A stretch of 64,000 bases of DNA, taken from Selenomonas sp. AE3005. GTDB taxonomy: Bacteria; Bacillota; Negativicutes; Selenomonadales; Selenomonadaceae. Below the pieces are notes generated by a model that was not told the DNA's origin, did not search any database, and saw only the letters and a program-made list of their open reading frames with translations. Positions 42,115-51,808 of this stretch are shown here, piece by piece. The stretch's first letter is position 1; each line of letters begins with the position of its first letter. Position numbers and translations under genes: made by a program. The stretch is taken from positions 44,604-108,603 of the forward strand of contig NZ_JMME01000014.1 in assembly GCF_000686945.1 (NCBI RefSeq), read 5' to 3'.

Positions 42115-44442
42115 TTGAAAACTTCGGATTTAACAGAGTTTGACCGTTATTTATTTCATCAGGGAACAAATTTTCATGCCTACGAGATGTTAGGCGCCCA
42201 TTTTATGGAGCAGAAGGGTAAAAAAGGCATTCGCTTTGCTGTCTGGGCTCCGCATGCGAAATCTGTCAGCCTGGTTGGTGATTTTAACAACTGGGACACC
42301 AGGGTAAATACCATGCATAAAATCGGCGACGGTGAGATTTGGGTGACTTTCATCGAAGGCATGGGCGAAGGTGAGCTTTACAAGTATGCCATTGAACCGC
42401 AGTGGGGCGGCCCTCATATCATGAAGGCTGACCCATACGGGTTCTATGCGGAGAAAAAGCCGGAAACGGCCTCCCGGACCTTTGACATGAACCATTACAA
42501 ATGGGGCGATGATGCCTGGAAGGTACAAAAGAGCAGGGAATCCTCTTATGAGCGGCCCATGCTCACCTATGAGGTACACTTAGGCTCCTGGCGCCGCAAT
42601 CCGGACGGTGAGTATCTCACTTATCGCGAGGCTGCTGACCAGCTTATCAGTTACGTTAAGGAAATGAACTACACGCATATTGAGTTCATGCCCTTATGCG
42701 AACATCCCTTTGATGGTTCCTGGGGATATCAGGCTACAGGCTATTATGCGGTGACCAGCCGCTACGGCACGCCGGATGATTTCCGCTACCTTGTAGATAC
42801 CGCGCACCAGAATGGTATAGGTATTATCATGGACTGGGTGCCGGGACATTTCTGCAAGGACGAACAGGGACTGCGTCATTTTGATGGTCAGAATCTTTAT
42901 GAATCCGATAATGAGCAGCGCGCGGAAAACTGGGAATGGGGCACAACCAATTTCGACTACGGCCGTACGGAAGTGCAGAGTTTCCTGATTTCCAACGCGA
43001 TGTTCTGGTTCGAGGAGTTCCATATCGATGGCCTGCGCATTGACGCAGTAGCCAATATGCTCTATCTGAACTATGGACGCAAAGACGGCGAATGGATGCC
43101 AAACAAGTATGGCGATACAGGCAATTTGGAAGCTATGGACTTCCTGCGGAAACTCAATGAGGCTATTTTCAAGTTCCATCCCCAGGCACTGATGATAGCT
43201 GAGGAATCCACGGCCTGGCCCCTTATATCCAAACCCGTCTACATGGGCGGCATGGGCTTTAACTACAAGTGGAACATGGGCTGGATGAATGATATGCTCA
43301 AGTATGTCAGCCTCGACCCCATTTACCGCAAGTGGAACCATGATAAGGTGACATTCTCCTTTATGTATGCCTTCTCGGAGAATTTTGTCCTGCCCCTGTC
43401 CCATGACGAAGTAGTTCATGGCAAGTGTTCTCTTATCAGCAAAATGCCCGGTGACTACTGGCAGAAATTTGCCGGCCTGCGCGGTTTCTTCGGTTACTGG
43501 ATGGCACATCCCGGCAAGAAACTGCTCTTTATGGGCGGTGAGTTTGGCCAGTTCATTGAATGGAATTTTGATGACAGCTTAGATTGGCATTTAATCAAGG
43601 AATATGAAATGCATAGAAAAATGCGGGCATATTCCCAGGCACTTAATAAATTCTATGTGGACACCCGTGCTTTTTGGCAGGTCGATTTTGACTGGAATGG
43701 CTTTCAGTGGATTGACCCCAATGATAACAATAACAGCATTGTTTCCTTTATCCGCAAGGCAGAGGACCGCAATGATTTCGTTGTTGTCATCAGTAACTTT
43801 ACGCCGGAGGTACACCATGATTATCGCATTGGCGTACCGGCCAAGGGCAGCTATGTCGAGGTCTTTAACTCCGACGAGGAATGCTTTGGCGGCAGCGGCG
43901 TAAAGAATACCGGTGAAATCATGAGTCAGGATATCCCCTGGCAAAACCGGGAACAGTCCATTACTCTGACGATTCCGCCGCTGGCGACGATTTACCTGCG
44001 TCTAAAACGTCAGGATGGCTCAGGCGTGTCTTTTCCTGAGGCTGCTGCAGATGTAGAGGCCAAGGGCTTTGAAACAGAGGCGGAAAAGACCTCGGCAGCT
44101 GTAGCAGCCAAAACGAAAAAGACGCCGGCGAAAAAGACGGCCGCTGCTAAAACAGCTAAGACAACGAAAGCGGCAGCAACTAAAAAGACAACCAAGACAA
44201 CAAAAACAACAAAAACAACAAAAACGACAGCCAAAACGACGACTACCAAGACAGCAAAAACTGCTGCCAAGGCCGGCACCAAGACAACTAAGGCCGCGGC
44301 TGCAGGAACAGAGCCTAAGGTGGAAAAAAAGACAAGAGCTAAAACCACCAAGGCAGCGCCCAGAGCAAAAACTGTGGCGAAGAAAACTACGCGTAAGGCG
44401 GCAACGCCAGCCGTTGCCGAAGACGCTGCTGTTAATGCGTAA
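42115..44442 (+). CDS. glgB: 1,4-alpha-glucan branching enzyme with a histone-H1-like tail
   Basis: The first 630 or so residues are a normal GlgB: CBM48 (about 20-110, RFAVWAPHAKSVSLVGDFNNWD), GH13 core with GLRIDAVANMLYL (nucleophile Asp), IAEESTAWP (Glu) and LPLSHDEVVHG (Asp), and a C-terminal beta domain. The last 140 residues are unusual: low-complexity Lys/Thr/Ala with five KTT units in a row, like the tail of bacterial histone-H1 analogues such as AlgP/Hc1. It is strongly basic and probably disordered. The tail is in frame, without stop or frameshift. TTG start with GGGGGA. It makes alpha-1,6 branches in glycogen. Confidence 0.95.
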   Translation: MKTSDLTEFDRYLFHQGTNFHAYEMLGAHFMEQKGKKGIRFAVWAPHAKSVSLVGDFNNWDTRVNTMHKIGDGEIWVTFIEGMGEGELYKYAIEPQWGGPHIMKADPYGFYAEKKPETASRTFDMNHYKWGDDAWKVQKSRESSYERPMLTYEVHLGSWRRNPDGEYLTYREAADQLISYVKEMNYTHIEFMPLCEHPFDGSWGYQATGYYAVTSRYGTPDDFRYLVDTAHQNGIGIIMDWVPGHFCKDEQGLRHFDGQNLYESDNEQRAENWEWGTTNFDYGRTEVQSFLISNAMFWFEEFHIDGLRIDAVANMLYLNYGRKDGEWMPNKYGDTGNLEAMDFLRKLNEAIFKFHPQALMIAEESTAWPLISKPVYMGGMGFNYKWNMGWMNDMLKYVSLDPIYRKWNHDKVTFSFMYAFSENFVLPLSHDEVVHGKCSLISKMPGDYWQKFAGLRGFFGYWMAHPGKKLLFMGGEFGQFIEWNFDDSLDWHLIKEYEMHRKMRAYSQALNKFYVDTRAFWQVDFDWNGFQWIDPNDNNNSIVSFIRKAEDRNDFVVVISNFTPEVHHDYRIGVPAKGSYVEVFNSDEECFGGSGVKNTGEIMSQDIPWQNREQSITLTIPPLATIYLRLKRQDGSGVSFPEAAADVEAKGFETEAEKTSAAVAAKTKKTPAKKTAAAKTAKTTKAAATKKTTKTTKTTKTTKTTAKTTTTKTAKTAAKAGTKTTKAAAAGTEPKVEKKTRAKTTKAAPRAKTVAKKTTRKAATPAVAEDAAVNA
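44188..44232 (+). repeat. 9-bp tandem repeat coding (Lys-Thr-Thr)n in glgB
   Basis: Three exact ACAACAAAA units (44197-44223) flanked by degenerate copies. The unit is a multiple of three, so gain or loss changes the length of the tail and not the frame. Confidence 0.85.
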
Positions 44443-44480
44443 ATTTAGGGCGTTTTTAAAGGTTAGGGAGGAAATCCGAA

Positions 44481-45917
44481 ATGAAAGTTCTTTATGTAGC
44501 ATCGGAAGCAGTACCTTTTGTCAAGACGGGAGGCCTGGCAGACGTAGCCGGTTCACTCCCCAAAGCACTTCTTAAGGAAGATGTTGATATTCGTGTAATC
44601 ATGCCGAAATACGGTGCGATTGCCAAGGAATATATTGACAGCATGGAACACGTTTATGACGGTGAACTCGAAGTTGCCTGGCGCAGCAAGTATGTTGGCC
44701 TGGATAAAATTGTTCTGGACAATGTGACCTATTATTTTGTGGATAATCAGGAGTATTATAACCGTGAAGGTTTCTATGGTTATGATGATGACGCCGAGCG
44801 TTTCTCCTTCTTCAGCCGGGCTGTACTGAACCTCCTGCCCGCGATGGATTTCTGGCCGGATGTCATTCATACCAATGACTGGCATGCAGGTCTGGTCAAT
44901 GTGTTCCTGAAACTGGAGCATATGGACGATGAACGCTACCAGAACATCAAGACGCTGTACACTATTCACAACCTCAAATATCAAGGAGTGTTCCCGAAGG
45001 ATATCATGCCGGATGTACTGGGGCTCGATTGGAAGTATTTCAACAATGGCGACCTGGAGTTCTATGATGCCGTAAACTTCATGAAGGGCGGCATTATCTA
45101 CGCGGATTACGTTTCTACGGTCAGCAAGACCTATGCCAAGGAAATTCAGTATGAATACTTTGGCGAGCACCTCGATGGCCTGCTGCGCAGCCGCAAGGAT
45201 ACGCTTTTCGGTATCGTCAACGGTATAGACTATGATGTTTATAACCCCATGACGGATAAGCACCTTTTTGAAACTTATGACGTGGACAGTCAGGACAGGA
45301 AGATGGATAATAAGTCCGCGCTGCAGAAGATGCTCGGACTGCCGGAAGGCCGCCGTACCCCGATGGTAGCCTTGGTTTCCCGTCTGGTGGCAGCTAAAGG
45401 GCTTGACCTTATCGTGCGTATGATGGACGAAATCCTCATGCATGAAGATATCCAGTTTGTGGTACTGGGTACTGGTGACAAGGAATATGAGGACTGGTTC
45501 AAAGGACTGGCTTGGCGTTATCCGCATAAGGTTTCGGCTAATATCAAGTTCTCCAATGAACTGGCACAGCGCATTTATGCCGGTGCTGATATTTTCCTCA
45601 TGCCTTCCAATTACGAACCCTGTGGTATCGGTCAGATTGTGGCCATGCGCTATGGTACGATTCCTGTCGTTCGCGAAACGGGCGGCTTGAAGGATACCGT
45701 ACAGCAGTTTGATAAGTACACGCAGACCGGCAACGGCTTTGTATTCAGCGACTACAATGCCCATGAAATGATGTATGCCTTGAAGAAGGCACTCAGTTCT
45801 TACGAGAACTACGCTGAGTGGAATCAGATTGTCCATAATGCGATGGCTACGGACTTCAGCTGGACAAATTCCGCTAAGGAATACAAGAAACTCTATGAGC
45901 AGCTGACAAGTAAATAA
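44481..45917 (+). CDS. glgA: Glycogen synthase (ADP-glucose)
   Basis: The 478-residue GT5 enzyme begins MKVLYVASEAVPFVKTGGLADVAGSLPKAL, the ADP-glucose loop with KTGGL. DWHAG, GIVNGID and the E-x7-E signature around MPSNYEPCGIGQIVAMRYG are present. It extends alpha-1,4 chains from ADP-glucose. It lies 38 bases after glgB. Confidence 0.97.
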   Translation: MKVLYVASEAVPFVKTGGLADVAGSLPKALLKEDVDIRVIMPKYGAIAKEYIDSMEHVYDGELEVAWRSKYVGLDKIVLDNVTYYFVDNQEYYNREGFYGYDDDAERFSFFSRAVLNLLPAMDFWPDVIHTNDWHAGLVNVFLKLEHMDDERYQNIKTLYTIHNLKYQGVFPKDIMPDVLGLDWKYFNNGDLEFYDAVNFMKGGIIYADYVSTVSKTYAKEIQYEYFGEHLDGLLRSRKDTLFGIVNGIDYDVYNPMTDKHLFETYDVDSQDRKMDNKSALQKMLGLPEGRRTPMVALVSRLVAAKGLDLIVRMMDEILMHEDIQFVVLGTGDKEYEDWFKGLAWRYPHKVSANIKFSNELAQRIYAGADIFLMPSNYEPCGIGQIVAMRYGTIPVVRETGGLKDTVQQFDKYTQTGNGFVFSDYNAHEMMYALKKALSSYENYAEWNQIVHNAMATDFSWTNSAKEYKKLYEQLTSK

Positions 45918-45933
45918 GCATATATGTATGGTC

Positions 45934-45957
45934 AGGGCGGCAATTATTTGCCGCCCT
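45934..45957 (+). other. Intercistronic hairpin after glgA
   Basis: A 10-bp GC-rich stem (45934-45943 with 45948-45957) without a T-run. It is more likely an mRNA stabiliser than a terminator. Confidence 0.5.
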
Positions 45958-45988
45958 TAACCGCAAGCAAGGGTAAGGAGGGGTTTAA

Positions 45989-48900
45989 TTGCTTACACGT
46001 AATGAAGTTGAGCATAACTCCCACAACGTGTATTATCGCAGCCCAATTGGGGCTGCCGAGGCAGGGAGCAAAGTGAGAATCGGGCTGCAAATCAAGACAG
46101 AGCAGCAGATAAATCAGGTCTTACTCCGACTGTGGCAGGACCAAAAAGGGGAAAAACTTTTACCGCTGACCAGTAAAGACCCACAGGAGGCAGAAGTCCG
46201 CTATTATTCGCTGGATTTGGAGATGCCGGAGAAGGGCTGTCTCCTATGGTATTATTTCATTATTTCCTGCAGCGATGGTACCTGCTATTATGGCAATAAC
46301 ATGGAACACTGGGGCGGACAGGGTGCTGTATATCCCAATGTGCCGCCATCATACCAGATTACCGTTTACAATAAGGGCGCCAAGACTCCAGACTGGTTCA
46401 AGCATGCTGTGATGTATCAGATTTTTCCCGACCGGTTCTACCGTCAGGGCGATAAGCTCATTGCCAAAGAAGGGGCGGTTTATCACGCCAGCTGGACGGA
46501 TGATCCCTGTTATTACAAAGACCCGGATACCAAGGAAATCGTGTCCTATGATTTTTACGGCGGTAATATAGCCGGGATTATGGCCAAGCTGGATTACCTG
46601 AAAGAAATGGGTATCAGTGTTATTTACTTTAACCCGGTGTTTGAGTCAGAAAGCAATCATCACTACGATACTGGTGATTACCATAAGATAGACCCCATTT
46701 TAGGTACAAATGAAGAATTTCATGACCTGGTGGAACTGGCAAAGAAGAAAGGTATACGCATTATTCTGGACGGCGTGTTCAGCCATACCGGCAGCAACAG
46801 CCGCTACTTTAACCGCAAGGGCCAGTATGAAGGTGTAGGTGCTTTTCAGTCAGAAAAATCCCCTTATTATGAATGGTATAACTTCCGTAATTTCCCCTAT
46901 GAGTACGAGTGCTGGTGGAATTTTGACACCTTGCCCAATGTGACGGAAACAACCCCGTCCTATATGGACTTTATTTTCCGTTCGCCGGACAGTGTATTGC
47001 ACCACTGGCTCGATGAGGGGATTGCCGGCTGGCGTCTGGACGTTATCGATGAACTGCCGGAACCTTTTTCGCAAGGTTTCTATGCAGAATTGAAAAAGAC
47101 GAACAAGGACGCGGTGATGATTGGCGAGGTCTGGGAAGATGCCTCCAACAAAATTGCCTATGGGACGCAAAGAAAGTATCTTTGTGGTCAGGAAATGGAT
47201 TCGGCCATGAACTATCCCTTCCGCAAGATTTTGCTGGATTATCTGCTGGGCTATGTTAATGCGCATAATACCATGCTGCAGCTCGAAAGCCTCCGCGAAA
47301 ATTATCCGCCGGAAAACTTCTACGCCATGATGAATCTTATCGGCAGCCATGATGTGCAGCGCGCAATTACCATTTTGGGCGAAACGCCTTATTACGATGG
47401 CATGCCGGCCATTGAACAGTGCCGCGCCAAACTGTCACCGGAAATGTATAAAGTGGGCAAGTCCCGTCTGAAGATGGCTGCTCTGTTCCAGATGACTTAT
47501 CCTGGTGTGCCCTGTATATATTATGGTGATGAAATCGGCATGGAAGGGTTCAAGGACCCGACTAACCGCCGGCCTTACAAATGGACGGGCGGCGATGTGG
47601 AACTGCGCGATTATTACCGCAGCATCATCAAGGCACGCAATGAACATGATGCCCTGCAGACCGGTGAACTGCTGCCGCTGACGGCGGAGGGCGACGTACT
47701 GGCCTTTGCCCGCGTGGTGCGCAGCGGTCATGATGTATTTGGTGCAGACGCCGATAACGGCGCCTATATTGTCATTTTTAACCGCAGCCGCACGGAAAAA
47801 CAGACGGTTACACTGGATATCAGCGACTTTGCCGATGGACAGTTCATTGATATGGTAGGCGATGCTGACCATAAGCCGGAACGGCTGACGTCTGTCCGAG
47901 GCAAACTCACGGTCAAGATGCCGCCTCTTACCGGACGTTTGCTTGAATATGAACCGCTGCCCCAGAAATACGAGCGCGGGGCAGGTGTTTTACTGCACCC
48001 GACCTGCCTGCCGTCGAAATATGGCATTGGTGACCTGGGCAAAGAGGCTTACAGATTTGTGGACTTCCTCGTGCAGGCTGGACAGAAGGTTTGGCAGATT
48101 CTGCCGCTCGGGCCTGTGGGCTTTGGCTACTCGCCCTATCAGTCGCCGTCGGCATTCGCCGGGAATCCTTTGCTCATTGATATAGAAGAATTGCTGGAAA
48201 ATAAATGGCTGACGCCGTCTGATGTGCGCGTGCCCTTTACCAGCAAATCATCCTTTATCGACTTTGACCGGGTTATTGCCTTCAAGCAGAAATGTTTCAA
48301 GAAAGCCTGGACGGAGTTCCAAAAGAGCAAGGACGTGGAGATAAAAGGACAGTTCCAGGCCTTTTGTGAACAGGAGGCATATTGGCTGGATGATTACGCC
48401 CTCTTTGATGCCGCCAAGAAAGAATTTAAGAACAAGGCCTGGTTTGAGTGGCCCGAACCTATCCGCAGCCGTGAGGCCAAAGCCCTTAAGAAACTGGCTG
48501 AGCGCCTGGAAGAAAACATCGGCTATGCCAAATTTGTGCAGTTTATTTTCCATAAACAGTGGCATAAACTGCATGACTACGCTAAGGAAAAGGGCATAAA
48601 GATTATGGGTGATATGCCTATCTTTATCTCTCATGACAGCGCTGATACCTGGGCAAATCAAAAACTGTTTGATTTGAACGAGGACGGCACGGCCAAGACT
48701 GTTGCCGGTGTACCGCCTGATTACTTTAGTGCTACCGGCCAGCTTTGGGGCAATCCCCAGTATGACTGGAAGGCCATGGAAAAAGAAAACTACAGCTGGT
48801 GGAAGAAACGTTTCCAGAATCTTTCCCGGCTGGTAGACATTGTGCGCATTGACCACTTCCGGGGCTTTGAGTCCTATTGGGAAGTGGACGGCAAGGCAGA

Positions 48901-49462
48901 AACCGCCATCAACGGTCATTGGCGCAAGGGGCCGGGCAAGGCCTTCTTCGATATCATCAAGAAGGAAATCGGCGATATGGAAATTGTGGCTGAGGACCTG
49001 GGCATTATCACCGATGAGGTGGAGACCCTGCGCGAGGCCTGCGGTTTCCCCGGCATGAAGGTACTGCACTTCACCCTGCACTTCAATGAGCAGGGACGGC
49101 TGGGCTTTGTCGCACCGGAAAACAGTATCGTCTATACCGGCACGCACGATAACAACACTACCGTGGGCTGGTATAACAATGATATTGATGAGGCAACACG
49201 GGCGGCCGTGGCAGCCCTGCTGAATAAGCCGATTGACCGGCCACGGGATGTGGCCAAAGGCCTGCTGAGTTTTGCCCTGGCCTCTGAGGCCCGGCTGGCG
49301 ATAGTGCCCATGCAGGATCTGCTGGGCATGGACGAACGGGGACGCATGAATACCCCGGGGACCGTGGGACTTAACTGGAAATGGTGCTTAAAGCCGGATT
49401 ACCAGTTTGAGGTAGATGCTGCAGAACTGAAAAACTTGTGCAAGAAGTACAAACGCTGCTAA
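45989..49462 (+). CDS. GH13 alpha-amylase / GH77 4-alpha-glucanotransferase fusion
   Basis: One continuous 1157-residue frame holds two enzymes. Residues 1-130 resemble an N-terminal starch-binding or neopullulanase-type beta domain. Residues 135-640 are a GH13 barrel (nucleophile Asp351 in GWRLDVIDE, Glu380 in IGEVWED, Asp455 in GSHDVQR). Residues about 655-1157 are a MalQ-type GH77 (GVLLHPTCLPSKYGIGDLG, Asp955 in DHFRGFE, Glu1002 in AEDLGII, THDNNTT). The pair would cut glycogen or maltodextrin and rearrange the pieces for GlgP. There is no signal peptide, so it is cytoplasmic. TTG start with AAGGAGGGG. No stop or frameshift at the joint. Confidence 0.94.
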   Translation: MLTRNEVEHNSHNVYYRSPIGAAEAGSKVRIGLQIKTEQQINQVLLRLWQDQKGEKLLPLTSKDPQEAEVRYYSLDLEMPEKGCLLWYYFIISCSDGTCYYGNNMEHWGGQGAVYPNVPPSYQITVYNKGAKTPDWFKHAVMYQIFPDRFYRQGDKLIAKEGAVYHASWTDDPCYYKDPDTKEIVSYDFYGGNIAGIMAKLDYLKEMGISVIYFNPVFESESNHHYDTGDYHKIDPILGTNEEFHDLVELAKKKGIRIILDGVFSHTGSNSRYFNRKGQYEGVGAFQSEKSPYYEWYNFRNFPYEYECWWNFDTLPNVTETTPSYMDFIFRSPDSVLHHWLDEGIAGWRLDVIDELPEPFSQGFYAELKKTNKDAVMIGEVWEDASNKIAYGTQRKYLCGQEMDSAMNYPFRKILLDYLLGYVNAHNTMLQLESLRENYPPENFYAMMNLIGSHDVQRAITILGETPYYDGMPAIEQCRAKLSPEMYKVGKSRLKMAALFQMTYPGVPCIYYGDEIGMEGFKDPTNRRPYKWTGGDVELRDYYRSIIKARNEHDALQTGELLPLTAEGDVLAFARVVRSGHDVFGADADNGAYIVIFNRSRTEKQTVTLDISDFADGQFIDMVGDADHKPERLTSVRGKLTVKMPPLTGRLLEYEPLPQKYERGAGVLLHPTCLPSKYGIGDLGKEAYRFVDFLVQAGQKVWQILPLGPVGFGYSPYQSPSAFAGNPLLIDIEELLENKWLTPSDVRVPFTSKSSFIDFDRVIAFKQKCFKKAWTEFQKSKDVEIKGQFQAFCEQEAYWLDDYALFDAAKKEFKNKAWFEWPEPIRSREAKALKKLAERLEENIGYAKFVQFIFHKQWHKLHDYAKEKGIKIMGDMPIFISHDSADTWANQKLFDLNEDGTAKTVAGVPPDYFSATGQLWGNPQYDWKAMEKENYSWWKKRFQNLSRLVDIVRIDHFRGFESYWEVDGKAETAINGHWRKGPGKAFFDIIKKEIGDMEIVAEDLGIITDEVETLREACGFPGMKVLHFTLHFNEQGRLGFVAPENSIVYTGTHDNNTTVGWYNNDIDEATRAAVAALLNKPIDRPRDVAKGLLSFALASEARLAIVPMQDLLGMDERGRMNTPGTVGLNWKWCLKPDYQFEVDAAELKNLCKKYKRC

Positions 49463-49499
49463 GGGCACACTGTCTTTAGGTTTATAGCGATACCAGGAC

Positions 49500-49586
49500 G
49501 CCCGTGGGGCTGGTAATACTTTTTACGCTGCTGAGACATAATGTCAGACGCTGCCGCAAAGCATTACCAGCCCCACGGGCTTTTTT
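49500..49586 (+). terminator. Long hairpin terminator of the glycogen locus
   Basis: 49500-49522 pairs with 49558-49580 (23 positions, one mismatch) with a further interrupted helix inside, then T6. Its GGTAATACTTT/AAAGCATTACC step also occurs in helix A of the large RNA at 18370. Confidence 0.92.
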
Positions 49587-49662
49587 CACTTTTAATTACG
49601 ATATCCTTGTGTTATAATCTTAAAAAAGCATTGTAGAGATAAAGAAACAGGAGGACGATATT

Positions 49663-51216
49663 TTGAGCAAGCCTGCAAATGAAATGATTTTGGTGTTGGA
49701 TTTCGGCGGTCAGTACAATCAGCTGATTGCCCGTCGCGTGCGTGAAAATCACGTTTATTGTGAGGTTCACCCGCATACCATGACGCTGGACGCTATCCGG
49801 GAAATGGCACCCAAGGGCATTATTCTCACCGGCGGCCCCAACAGCGTGTATAAGGAAGATTCTGCTACCTGCAGTGAGGAACTCTTTAAGCTGGGGATTC
49901 CTGTTCTGGGCATTTGCTACGGCTCCCAGCTGATGGCGCATAAACTGGGCGGCAAGGTGGATACGGCTCCGACCAGTGAATACGGCAAGACGGAAGTTAC
50001 CATCAAGGACGCTGCGTCCAAACTGTTTGCCGGCGTGGACGCCAAGACCATTTGCTGGATGAGTCATACGGATTACATCGCTGCTGCCCCGGCAGATTTT
50101 CAGGTGACAGCCTGCACGCCGGTATGTCCCGTAGCGGCCATGGAAAATGCAGCGGAAAATCTCTACGCCGTGCAGTTCCATCCGGAAGTGCTGCATACGG
50201 TGCAGGGCAAACTCATGCTCAAAAATTTCGTTTACAATGTCTGCGCCTGCAGCGGTGACTGGAAGATGGATTCCTTTGTCGAAAAGACCATTGCCGAACT
50301 CAAGGCCAAAATCGGCACGGGCAAGGCGCTTTGTGCCCTGTCCGGCGGGGTGGATTCCTCTGTGGCGGCTGTACTAATGTCCAAGGCTATCGGCAAGCAG
50401 CTCACTTGTGTGTTTGTAGACCACGGCCTGCTGCGCAAGGACGAGGGTGACCAGGTAGAGGCTGTCTTTGGCCCCAATGGTCCTTATGATGTGAACTTTA
50501 TCCGCGTTAATGCTAAGGACAGATTCTACGAAAAATTAAAGGGTGTAACGGAACCCGAGGCCAAGCGCAAGATTATCGGGGAAGAATTTATCCGCGTCTT
50601 TGAGGAAGAGGCCAAGAAAATCGGCGCGGTAGATTTCCTGGTACAGGGCACGATTTATCCTGACGTAATTGAAAGCGGCCTGGGCAAATCCGCTGTGATT
50701 AAATCCCATCACAACGTGGGCGGCCTGCCGGATTTCGTAGACTTCAAGGAAATCGTGGAACCGCTGCGCCTGCTCTTTAAGGACGAAGTGCGCACCGCTG
50801 GCCGTGAATTGGGAATTCCTGAGTATCTGGTCAGCCGTCAGCCGTTCCCTGGCCCGGGACTCGGTATCCGCATTATCGGTGAAGTGACGGAAGAAAAGGT
50901 CAAAATCGTGCAGGAAGCTGACGCCATCTACCGTGAGGAAGTGGCCAAGGCTGGCGCTGACAAGAACCTGGGCCAGTATTTCGCTGCCCTGACCAACATG
51001 CGCTCCGTAGGCGTTATGGGCGATGGCCGTACCTACGATTATGCTATTGCCCTGCGTGCTGTAATGACCTCCGACTTTATGACGGCAGAAAGCGCACAGC
51101 TCCCCTGGGAGGTACTGCAGACGGTAACTACCCGTATCGTCAATGAAGTCAAAGGCGTAAATCGCGTGCTCTACGATTGCACTGGCAAACCGCCAGCAAC
51201 TATTGAGTTTGAATAA
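49663..51216 (+). CDS. guaA: GMP synthase (glutamine-hydrolysing)
   Basis: The 517-residue protein has a class I amidotransferase domain (GICYGSQLM with Cys85, then FHPE for the His-Glu pair) and an ATP-pyrophosphatase domain with [10 protein letters not shown] and a C-terminal dimerisation domain ending [12 protein letters not shown]. It converts XMP to GMP. TTG start with AGGAGG. A TGTTATAAT extended -10 (49610-49618) lies upstream. No purine riboswitch was recognised in the 200-base leader. Confidence 0.97.
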   Translation: MSKPANEMILVLDFGGQYNQLIARRVRENHVYCEVHPHTMTLDAIREMAPKGIILTGGPNSVYKEDSATCSEELFKLGIPVLGICYGSQLMAHKLGGKVDTAPTSEYGKTEVTIKDAASKLFAGVDAKTICWMSHTDYIAAAPADFQVTACTPVCPVAAMENAAENLYAVQFHPEVLHTVQGKLMLKNFVYNVCACSGDWKMDSFVEKTIAELKAKIGTGKALCALSGGVDSSVAAVLMSKAIGKQLTCVFVDHGLLRKDEGDQVEAVFGPNGPYDVNFIRVNAKDRFYEKLKGVTEPEAKRKIIGEEFIRVFEEEAKKIGAVDFLVQGTIYPDVIESGLGKSAVIKSHHNVGGLPDFVDFKEIVEPLRLLFKDEVRTAGRELGIPEYLVSRQPFPGPGLGIRIIGEVTEEKVKIVQEADAIYREEVAKAGADKNLGQYFAALTNMRSVGVMGDGRTYDYAIALRAVMTSDFMTAESAQLPWEVLQTVTTRIVNEVKGVNRVLYDCTGKPPATIEFE

Positions 51217-51223
51217 ACATTGG

Positions 51224-51254
51224 GGTTCAGGAGTACATTCTCCTGAACCTTTTT
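51224..51254 (+). terminator. Terminator after guaA
   Basis: A 10-bp perfect stem (51224-51233 with 51240-51249), then T5. Confidence 0.9.
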
Positions 51255-51368
51255 ATTACAAACACATTATATTTTGATTAAAATCACCGCAAACTATTAA
51301 CTTTTTATGCTATTTATGCGATAGTAGTGTTGTAGAGGTCACTGACAGTTGTGAAAGGAGGTGTGAAT

Positions 51369-51677
51369 ATGGATATAAATATTGCGGCGGCCAGCAATCT
51401 GAATTACTGGCAACAGGAGCAGAAAGCACGCAGTGACTACGACCTGCAAGCGGCAAACGGCACGTTTGGGCAGATTTTGGCTAAAGCCAAGCAGGCGGTT
51501 GTTTCTGAGACTGGGGATAGTGCAGGAACTGTGACGCTCACCAAAACACTGGCTGATGGCTCCCTGGTATTGCTCAAAATGCAGGGCAACCGGGTGATTT
51601 CTGAGGCCAGGCTGGATGGCAGTACTGTCCTGCAACAGCAGCTCGCTGGTATGGCCGCAGCGCAAATGTCCATTTAA
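51369..51677 (+). CDS. Small protein of unknown function
   Basis: The 102-residue protein begins MDINIAAASNLNYWQQEQKARSDYDLQ and ends in GSTVLQQQLAGMAAAQMSI. It has no cysteine, signal peptide or membrane helix. The middle (VTLTKTLADGSLVLLKMQGNRVISEARL) looks like a short beta sheet. The start is well supported by AAAGGAGGTG. I do not recognise the family. It is a single-gene unit between two terminators. Confidence 0.7.
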   Translation: MDINIAAASNLNYWQQEQKARSDYDLQAANGTFGQILAKAKQAVVSETGDSAGTVTLTKTLADGSLVLLKMQGNRVISEARLDGSTVLQQQLAGMAAAQMSI

Positions 51678-51754
51678 AAGAAATTAAGGGAAAAGAAAGG
51701 CTCAGCGCTTGGAGGCGTTGAGAAGGGATTGGGAGATAATGGAATGTCGTAAAG

Positions 51755-51796
51755 AAAAAGCAAGGTTTTGGCATTAAGCTGAAACCTTGCTTTTTT
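51755..51796. terminator. Bidirectional terminator
   Basis: A 14-bp stem (51755-51768 with 51782-51795) flanked by A5 and T6. It serves the small gene and the convergent permease gene. Confidence 0.85.
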
Positions 51797-51808
51797 ATTT
51801 TTATATAT

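Noticed and set aside
39875..42169. A 764-codon minus-strand frame opposite glgP
   Set aside because: It is antisense to a fully conserved enzyme and its residue composition is that of a frame shadow.
44188..44232. CRISPR or VNTR-like array
   Set aside because: Short coding repeats without spacers. No other regular array was seen in the window.
44553..45836. A 427-codon minus-strand frame opposite glgA
   Set aside because: Antisense shadow of a conserved gene, with no ribosome site or domain.
49587..49662. Purine riboswitch before guaA
   Set aside because: The leader is too short after the -10 to hold the three-way junction.
51378..51677. Possible flagellar or sporulation role for the small protein
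   Set aside because: No motif supports it, so it is left as unknown.
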